Origin: Malus domestica
Taxonomy: Eukaryota > Streptophyta > Magnoliopsida > Rosales > Rosaceae
Reading direction: 5' to 3'
Length of the DNA stretch: 64,000 bases
NCBI RefSeq assembly: GCF_042453785.1
Contig: NC_091674.1
Coordinates: 3,402,001 to 3,466,000 of the forward strand
Under the pieces are notes generated by a model. It worked only from the letters and a program-made list of their open reading frames with translations, did no database searches and was not told the DNA's origin. A program made the translations under genes and the position numbers. This document shows, piece after piece, positions 57,293-64,000 of this stretch. How positions within the stretch are numbered: position 1 is the first letter of the stretch; each line of letters opens with the position of its first letter.

Positions 57293-57999
57293 GAGTTATT
57301 AGAAAGACAAGGCAAGAGTTAGGATTTTAAGCCATTTGTTTTCATAAATACGATCGATTTGAGATATTTCAACAGTATACCGTTATTGTGGCGCTTCATA
57401 TAAAAGAAAATAGCATATGTAAGCTTTTTATCATATATAAATTATTCATACGAAACGTCACGATAATCGTAAATTCATCTTATTATATAAGTTGTTATGT
57501 TATAAACAAGCCGGTAAAGTACAAATGCTTTGAAGGAGTCAGCAACGGCTCAAACACGAGGTAACAAAGCAAGTGACAACTTGGAAAAATACTTTATTTT
57601 ATCAATCGGCAATTTTGGCACACGTCTTTCACACTCAGTGCCGACTTTACCTTGTTGATTTCTGAGCACATTTTTGGCATTGTCCATCACAGAGCCGACT
57701 TGTCAAAGTCAACAGCTTCTTCTATATATGCTTTTTCTTTCTTTCTTCTGTTAGCGTCGAATAAACTCTTAGTTTTGTTTTTTCACGTTCATTCGCAATT
57801 AAAAACACAAGTTGGATTGGAAATTTTGATTCTTATTATTTATGTTCTACCAAAATATTGAACGGAAAGTTTGGCTTTCGTTTCTTCTAGGAGATTCATA
57901 ACTCTTACTTCAATCCTATCATTGGTTTTATTGTGACACCATCTACATCACCAATATGCCTAAATGATAGTGGCATTCATATGTGTAGGGCAACACCTT
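57293..57999. other. Intergenic sequence
   Basis: AT-rich. The 69-codon ORF at 57652-57861 shows no recognisable domain. Nothing else was recognised. Confidence 0.45.
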
Positions 58000-58354
58000 T
58001 GTTGATGCACAAAACCGGAGGTCTTGGAACAACGTAAATCCGACTGTGAATCTGCATGAAATGTAAATAACACAAGATGTATCGTGGTTTACCTCAAGGT
58101 TTGGGCTACGTCCATATTGATTGTATTGTATTTATCTGAGAAGTTAGGGAGAGAGCCTCTGTAATATGAGAGGGGATGTGAGAGGGGTGAGAAGGCTTAG
58201 GAATGGCCTCTCCCTAATTGTGAGGGTGATGGGTCATTTTTTAGAATAAGGACTCCTCACTTATTACATATTTGCCCTTTCCTTTATTACATAATTACAT
58301 TTAAGTTCCCCTAGTATTTATTCTAAATACGAGGCCCTAAATATAGTATAAACA
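58000..58354. mobile_element. Solo LTR (355 bp)
   Basis: Begins TGTTGATGCAC and ends AGTATAAACA (TGTT/AACA ends). It is flanked by the perfect 5-bp duplication ACCTT (57995-57999 and 58355-58359). It contains an ACAAGATGTATCGTGGTTTA block that resembles ACAAGATGTACGTGGTTCA at 22491-22509, so the element at 22.4 kb may carry an LTR of a related family. Confidence 0.88.
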
Positions 58355-58537
58355 ACCTTCGTTCTTATTTTGTAGATCTCACGAGTATGAATAGACAAAT
58401 TCGAGATAGAATCAACATGCAAACAATTGATCATATCATTCTTCAAATTTTCAATATCTTATTTGGATAAATTGCACTTAATGATTAACTACACACCCGT
58501 TTTATATGTCCACGTCACCCAATTCACCCCACTAATA

Positions 58538-58707
58538 AGAATTTTTTTTTATTGTGACGGGAATATGGATGGTACACCACGTGTTTTTATATAAGTGGTG
58601 GGAAATTGTATTTTTTAAGTTATTAAATTTTTAGCACACATAATTTATTATTAGTATAGTGACACGTAATGTACCGTCTCGTGTTCTAGTCATATTGAAA
58701 AATGTCT
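58538..58707. mobile_element. Mutator-type MITE, copy 2
   Basis: Related to 36504-36669: GTGACGGGAATATGG..., CACGTGTTTTTATATAA and the right end ATTGAAAAATGTCT. It is flanked by CCACTAATA (58529-58537) and CCACTAATC (58708-58716), a 9-bp target duplication with one mismatch. Confidence 0.75.
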
Positions 58708-58788
58708 CCACTAATCACTCTAGACTCAGCCACAACACCACAAACCCAAGTCGCCCCACAGTTTTTGGGCCCCACCAAGTCCCTACTT

Positions 58789-58977
58789 TAGGGAATTGGA
58801 TCCTCTCCTGAGCAGGAGATCAGGATCCTCTTGACCCACTACTAATAAGGGTCGTTGTATTTTGATCCAACGGCTACAAACAGAGAGCCCCTTTAAAAGT
58901 TATAATAATTGTAGTCGTTGAATTAAAATCTAACGGCTTGTGTTAGTAGATCAGGAGGGAGAGGATCTAATTCCCTA
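58789..58977. mobile_element. 189-bp MITE upstream of CAF1
   Basis: Terminal inverted repeats TAGGGAATTGGATCCTCTCC and, as reverse complement of the right end, TAGGGAATTAGATCCTCTCC (19 of 20). It ends about 225 bp before the CAF1 TATA box. Confidence 0.75.
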
Positions 58978-59201
58978 TTTTAGCTATTTTTTTCTCTCAA
59001 GTCTAATTTTCAGTCATACAATATTCACAAATTAAAATATAAACTAACCAATCACCAACAAATCACATTTTTTAATTCTAATAAAAATAGTATTCCGAAA
59101 CAAATCAGAGAACAAAGGTAAATAAATTATTAAAAAAACACGATTGCCCCACGTCTCACGTCTCTCTCTCTCTACTTTCTCTCTCTAAACTATCGATTCT
59201 G

Positions 59202-59208
59202 TATAAAA
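59202..59208 (+). promoter_or_regulatory. CAF1 TATA box
   Basis: TATAAAA about 155 bp before the start codon, preceded by a (TC)n tract (59159-59188), a usual plant core-promoter neighbour. Transcription start is expected near 59235. Confidence 0.65.
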
Positions 59209-59357
59209 CTGCCCCCTTTTTTCTTGTTCCTCTTTCAAAATCATCCATCAAACCCTAACCAAATTCCGTCATCGTTTTTATTTATTATTTAATTTCAGTA
59301 ACAAACAATCGTCGATTCGGATCCGATTTCGCAATCCGATCTGGACGAACCTATGCG

Positions 59358-60206
59358 ATGTCATCATCCGGCCCCCCGCCACCCAAGCCTCTGTCGCCGC
59401 GAGACATCCTGATCCGTTCGGTATGGTCCGATAACCTCGAGTCCGAGTTCGAACTGATCCGATCCGTCATCGACGATTTTCCCCTGATTTCCATGGATAC
59501 GGAGTTCCCGGGCGTCGTGGTCCGACCCGACCCCAACGACCCCAATTACCGCCACCGCGAGCCCGCCGCGCACTACCTCATGCTCAAGGCCAACGTCGAT
59601 CGCCTCAATCTGATCCAGGTTGGCCTCACCCTCTCGGACGACAGCGGGAATCTGCCCGATTTGGGGACTAAGAATCTGTATATCTGGGAATTCAATTTCC
59701 GGGACTTCGACGTCGCGCGGGACGCCCACGCGCACGATTCGGTAGAGTTGCTTCGCCGGCAGGGGATTGATTTCGAGCGGAACCGGGATTTCGGGGTAGA
59801 CTCGGTTCGGTTCGCGGCGCTGATGATGTCGTCGGGGCTCGTCTGCAACGACGCCGTTAACTGGGTCACGTTCCATAGCGTCTACGATTTTGGGTACCTG
59901 GTCAAGGTGTTGACTCAGCGAGTCTTGCCGGACGAGTTGTCGGTGTTCTTGAATTACGTTAGGATTTTCTTTGGGTCTGGAGTGTACGACGTGAAGCACC
60001 TGACGAGGTTCTGCGCCAGCCTCTATGGTGGGTTGGACCGGGTCTGCCAGACACTGAATGTGGAGCGGGTTGCCGGTAAGAGCCACCAGGCCGGGTCGGA
60101 TAGCCTGCTGACCCTGCACGCGTTCCAGAGGATCAGAGAGGTCTACTTTCCGAAGAATGGGATCGAGCAGTATGCTGGCGTTTTGTATGGTCTAGAGGTT
60201 TCTTGA
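59358..60206 (+). CDS. CAF1: CCR4-associated factor 1 (CAF1/POP2) deadenylase, CAF1-9/11-like
   Basis: Intronless, 282 aa, the usual length of plant CAF1 proteins. It removes poly(A) tails as part of the CCR4-NOT complex, in cytoplasm and P-bodies; several plant homologs are stress-induced (family knowledge). DEDDh exonuclease residues are all present: Asp47 and Glu49 in MDTEFPG, Asp177 in YDFGY, His243 and Asp248 in KSHQAGSDS. The N-terminal 13 residues are Ser/Pro-rich. The CDS is clearly GC-richer than its flanks, common for intronless plant genes. The start at 59358 has G at -3. An upstream ATG at 59353 opens a 19-codon frame that overlaps the start. The poly(A) site was not determined. 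Confidence 0.96.
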   Translation: MSSSGPPPPKPLSPRDILIRSVWSDNLESEFELIRSVIDDFPLISMDTEFPGVVVRPDPNDPNYRHREPAAHYLMLKANVDRLNLIQVGLTLSDDSGNLPDLGTKNLYIWEFNFRDFDVARDAHAHDSVELLRRQGIDFERNRDFGVDSVRFAALMMSSGLVCNDAVNWVTFHSVYDFGYLVKVLTQRVLPDELSVFLNYVRIFFGSGVYDVKHLTRFCASLYGGLDRVCQTLNVERVAGKSHQAGSDSLLTLHAFQRIREVYFPKNGIEQYAGVLYGLEVS

Positions 60207-63200
60207 TATTTTCATTGGAATCTATTGCTTATAGATTTCTCTCTCTTTTAAGTAAATTTTGTACACATGAATTGGTTTCATCAATATTATTAGGCTTTTA
60301 TTAATTCTTTGCAGTTGTTGGTTTTGCATTCGATCTTTTGGTATTTCTGATCCTTAATTTACTTTTGTGCATATCTGTTTGTGATAATTGATGGGTTTGG
60401 AAGCTTATAGAATTAGGAACTTTGGAGATGTTTGGAAAAAGGATTGTGGTGTGGTGGGGTTGTGGGTTTAGCAAATTCGGACTTTTCCACTGGAGTGTAG
60501 ACTGTCGAATTCGGGATTATAGAGAAAGGGAAGGTTGGTCTTTTGTAGGGTTCTATATGAATTGTTTTAGAGTATATATAAGTGCTTAGAAGAGAATTCT
60601 GATGGGTTGAATGGGTTCCTGAAGCTGGATTCTCTTGGTACATAAAAACAACAGAAACAGTTCATACTTTTCAGGATTCTTCTGCAGGTCATTGTCATAG
60701 GAATTGTATACCTCCATTGTTGTCCACTAGTTAGATGGTTGAATTCTTTAAGAATGCTTGGACTTTTGGTAAGGTTGTCGAGAGCGGAATATGGCTATGG
60801 CGGTCAAACCGGAAAATGTAGTTATCAGTAATGTGAACAAATCAGTTAAACCATTTAATACTTGATTGAACCTAGTGCGCTAGTTAATGACGTCAGTAAA
60901 CATAGCGTCAGATTATATGTATGACTCGGTCAATCATTAAACCTAGTCAATATTGTGGTTCCTATCAAGGCTAGAAGACTAGCAAGCAGCCCTTCAGCCT
61001 CTGCTCACAATGTAGTTGTAATAGTTCATTCTATATGGACCACAGCTTGTAATGTCAATTATATGCTCTTTCCTTCCAGTTGCCTATTGACTTCCAAAAC
61101 TATTGGAAGATGAATGATTATTATGTATCAGAAAACCTCACCTGTTCCCTACAAATGAACTTGTCCTATACCAGTTAATTTTCAATTGTTGTTTCGTTAC
61201 TAATCAGGATCATACATCTGTGATGCATTACATTTGATATTGATGTTGACTCCTATACCAATTTATCGGTTAATGCATTCCAGCAGCTAGGATTAGATTT
61301 GTGGCGGAATTGGAAATAGTAGCGAAAGCAATAGTTCCAGTATGAAAACACTGCAATAGAAAGCTCTAGTATAAAAACTAACTTCGATGATAGTGATTTG
61401 ATTGGTTTGATGATTGATCATCTTTCCAGGAGTGTTGCATCCGTAATTTGGGGATACGATTTATTAACAGGTTTCCTTTTGACTACAAAAGCAACGTCCT
61501 GTTATACTGCAATGGAGGCAAATGAAGGCTCTTGGTGAGAGTCTACCTGCCTCCTCATCCTCATTATCATTTCTGTTATATACTAATGCAGATTGTATCA
61601 TCTATTGCGTTGTCCATACACACAAAGAAAGAACATAACCACTTTTTATGGTTTGTTGAATTCAAATGCAGGTTGAGAGTAATTATACCAAAGCTAGTAA
61701 TTAGTTGATAATAGTCTGCTTACTTACAATAGCAGTAGCTATTGCTAAAGTCGGGTTGTAGCATCATGAATTGTCTTAAACTTTTATCCATGTCATTATG
61801 ATGTCTAGTAGTTGAGTTTAACTTCCATAAATATGCCTTCTGGATTTTCTGGTCGTCGGCATGAACAGTTAAAGACCATTGCTTGCGACGCATGATTTTA
61901 ATGTTTGCAAATATATCATTGCTTCTCGAATGATGCGTTCAGAACTGATAATGGCTCTCCCCTTACTTCACAATACCCTTAGCTATTGCTATCAATAAAA
62001 ATCTGGTTGTCGCATCTTGAATTGGTGTTGAACTTTCATCCATATCAGTATATTGTTTAGTATTTGGGGTTTAACTTACGTTACATAAGCATTCTGACTT
62101 TTCTAGTCATCAGCATGATAAGTTAAAAGGTCATGGCTTGTGACATGTGGGGTTTCCTTCTAGTTCATGATCCTTCATACTTGGCTTGTTAGAATGGTGG
62201 TTTAGGATTCTGTCAATTTTCTTTGAATTTCTGTGGCCAATTGGTTTTGAGTTACGTCTAGAACTGTACCTTTTCCTCAGGTACCCCCCACCCCCACATA
62301 TACAATTATACATTCACATATATTTCAATACATGTGTATCCTATATTGAAAATTAAAACACTAGATAAAAATGAACATGAAATGGACAGTTGTGGACTTG
62401 ACTGGTTTTGACTGGAGCAACAGCCCTGAATGTTTCTGACTAAAGTTTTAGAATTTATATATGATATCTATACACATGCACCTGTGTGATTATCCATGCA
62501 GGCAATCCATATATGCATTTGTGTGTGTCAATTCTGTACCATGCTTTTGTTTTTCATTTTCTCCTTCGTATTGTGGCATTGCAGTTGAATAAACAGGTTG
62601 ATTTTTTTAGCATGCCATCTGCTTAGGAAGTGAATATTTTTTTAATTTGAAGCTAAATTTGAATATGTGGTCTTCGATCAGGTCCTGCTATTTGTAGTCA
62701 ACATCTTTTTACGTTTTGGTCTAGTTTTAGTAGCGGGGAGGGAGCCCAAGTCTATATCTTTTTCCACCAGGCCTGTCAACTATATCTTTTTCTATCACAT
62801 TTAGCTTCATAAACATGGTTATTTTCTATTGATTCTAAATGCAGACGGTTCTTTTGTAACTGTTATTACTTTTTATGGTCACATTTAACTCCATAAATCT
62901 TAGTTCATATATAGTCTGCTTGCTTTCTGTAATCTCTATCTTGTTAACAGAGTTATTGTTCTGAGGGGTCCTTGACCGTCTTCTGTGGATATATCTTGAA
63001 GTACTCTGCACAGCAGGTTCATATCTTTTTTTTTTGGTCAATAGCAGGTTCATATCTGTGACTTAAAACATTTATCTTTTTTTTTCTTCAGTCAAATATT
63101 GATGCTGGGGTAAATTAAGGTAGCCTTTCTTGCACACTTGGATTTATTTACCCCAGATTTGATCTTACGCTTCTGGTAGATTACCCAACTTTGAAAACCT

Positions 63201-64000
63201 TCAGCTACTTTAACCGATAGTTGAAAGGTTCCTATAATTTGGTTTAGCAGTTGAAGGTAACTAAAACCCTTGCGTTAATTATTTTACCTCATATCTGTTG
63301 GGTTTTGACTGTTATTCTGATCACAAGTTCAGGTTTTGTTATAATTCAAGCCATTTCCTTGTGCTTGTGCTTGGGTTTTGTTGCTACTTAGAATCAGATT
63401 CATTTAGGTACGATGGTTTGCTCCTCGGTACTCACCAAGGAAATTTGTGCTTATCCGGAACCATTAAGCTATTAAGATGGAAAATGACTCTGCACTTCGA
63501 CAACAAATGAGAATGATCAGTTCTTTATTTTGGACCTTCAAATTTTGCCGGCCCCATTGATTCAACCACACTTGGATTTCAACCAGCCTTTTCCTGCATG
63601 GGTAAGTATTGCATCAAGAAAAACTGTATTAAGTTGGAAAAGAATCTCCACTTGTACAACAAATGTAGAGGACCATTTCTTTAGCTGAAGTTGAACCATC
63701 ACATGGTGCTGGCCCGTTGAATTCAGATGTGCCACATTTCTATTGTTTGAATTCAACTAGCTTTCTCCATTAGCATGGGAACTGCAGAGGAGCTGGATCC
63801 CATTCTTCCAATTGTCTTTCAACATATGTTTTTGTATTTATGTGCAGTGTGGCCAAGTTGGTTGCTGTAGTATTGCTTTCAATATCGCATCACATTCAAC
63901 GGAGGTACCAAATTATATTGGTGCCTGGAGTATCTGGGCACTAGAGTCGTGGCTGGTGCTAAGTTGTACACTCTATTTTCATGCTTATTTGTTTCGCTAA
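60207..64000. other. CAF1 3' UTR and sequence without recognised genes
   Basis: The first roughly 100-300 bp are probably 3' UTR. The rest is moderately AT-rich, with many splice-like signals and small ORFs (60413-60643, 62835-63053, 63298-63510, 63812-64000) but no conserved domain, RNA gene or element ends that I recognise. It could hold introns of a gene extending beyond the window or a noncoding transcript. Confidence 0.45.

Noticed and set aside
63812..64000. ORF running off the right edge as a gene
   Set aside because: No recognisable motif and no splice or promoter support; it cannot be judged at the window edge.

Overview
The window is nuclear plant DNA: AT-rich, with intron-split genes and a large share of transposable-element (TE) sequence. 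The gene content (At2g19130-type lectin receptor kinases, a plastid-targeted purine enzyme, UEV1, CAF1) is eudicot. The TE families and repeat style suggest a woody Rosaceae such as the apple/pear group; that assignment is an inference. No tRNA, rRNA or CRISPR feature was seen, and no prokaryotic feature.

Region 1-10.2 kb is TE-dominated. It holds a decayed Ty1/copia element on the minus strand (593-5730), which contains a decayed copy of a second element. Next come L1 LINE remnants that form a large inverted repeat (6.5-8.8 kb) and a Harbinger-like non-autonomous element (9144-10173).

Region 10.7-49.2 kb is a tandem segmental duplication. The repeated unit is a G-type lectin S-receptor-like kinase gene, its 5' flank, and the 3' end of PURH, the bifunctional purine enzyme gene. 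Two kinase genes are intact (12867-15230 and 39716-42064, minus strand). A third, between them (about 27130-28647), is a pseudogene that lost its kinase domain. The intact PURH gene (44673-49239, 12 exons, 610 aa) borders the array on the right. A dead fragment of its last exons lies at 17990-18293, and shorter flank remnants lie at 10676-10988 and 39600-39715. Because the units are paralogous, each acts as an empty-site control for insertions in the others: a solo LTR (16607-17704), a MITE (16101-16273), a copia element (28946-35675), a Mutator-type MITE (36504-36669) and a TIR element (43045-43940). Between units lie a CACTA element (18376-21565), an RTE LINE end, a repeat-rich element with an intact 226-aa coiled-coil ORF (25163-25843), and a tRNA-type SINE with a perfect 20-bp target duplication (26735-26898).

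Region 49.2-64 kb is more gene-like. UEV1 (51831-54055, four exons, 146 aa) runs divergently from PURH. A truncated, frameshifted SF3B2 3' end lies at 55647-55977, followed by several MITEs and a solo LTR (58000-58354). The intronless CAF1 deadenylase gene (59358-60206) comes next. The last 3.8 kb shows no convincing coding sequence.

The functional genes are unrelated housekeeping and defence-type genes: de novo purine synthesis, K63 ubiquitin chain assembly, mRNA deadenylation, and cell-surface signalling. No operon-like cooperation is implied.
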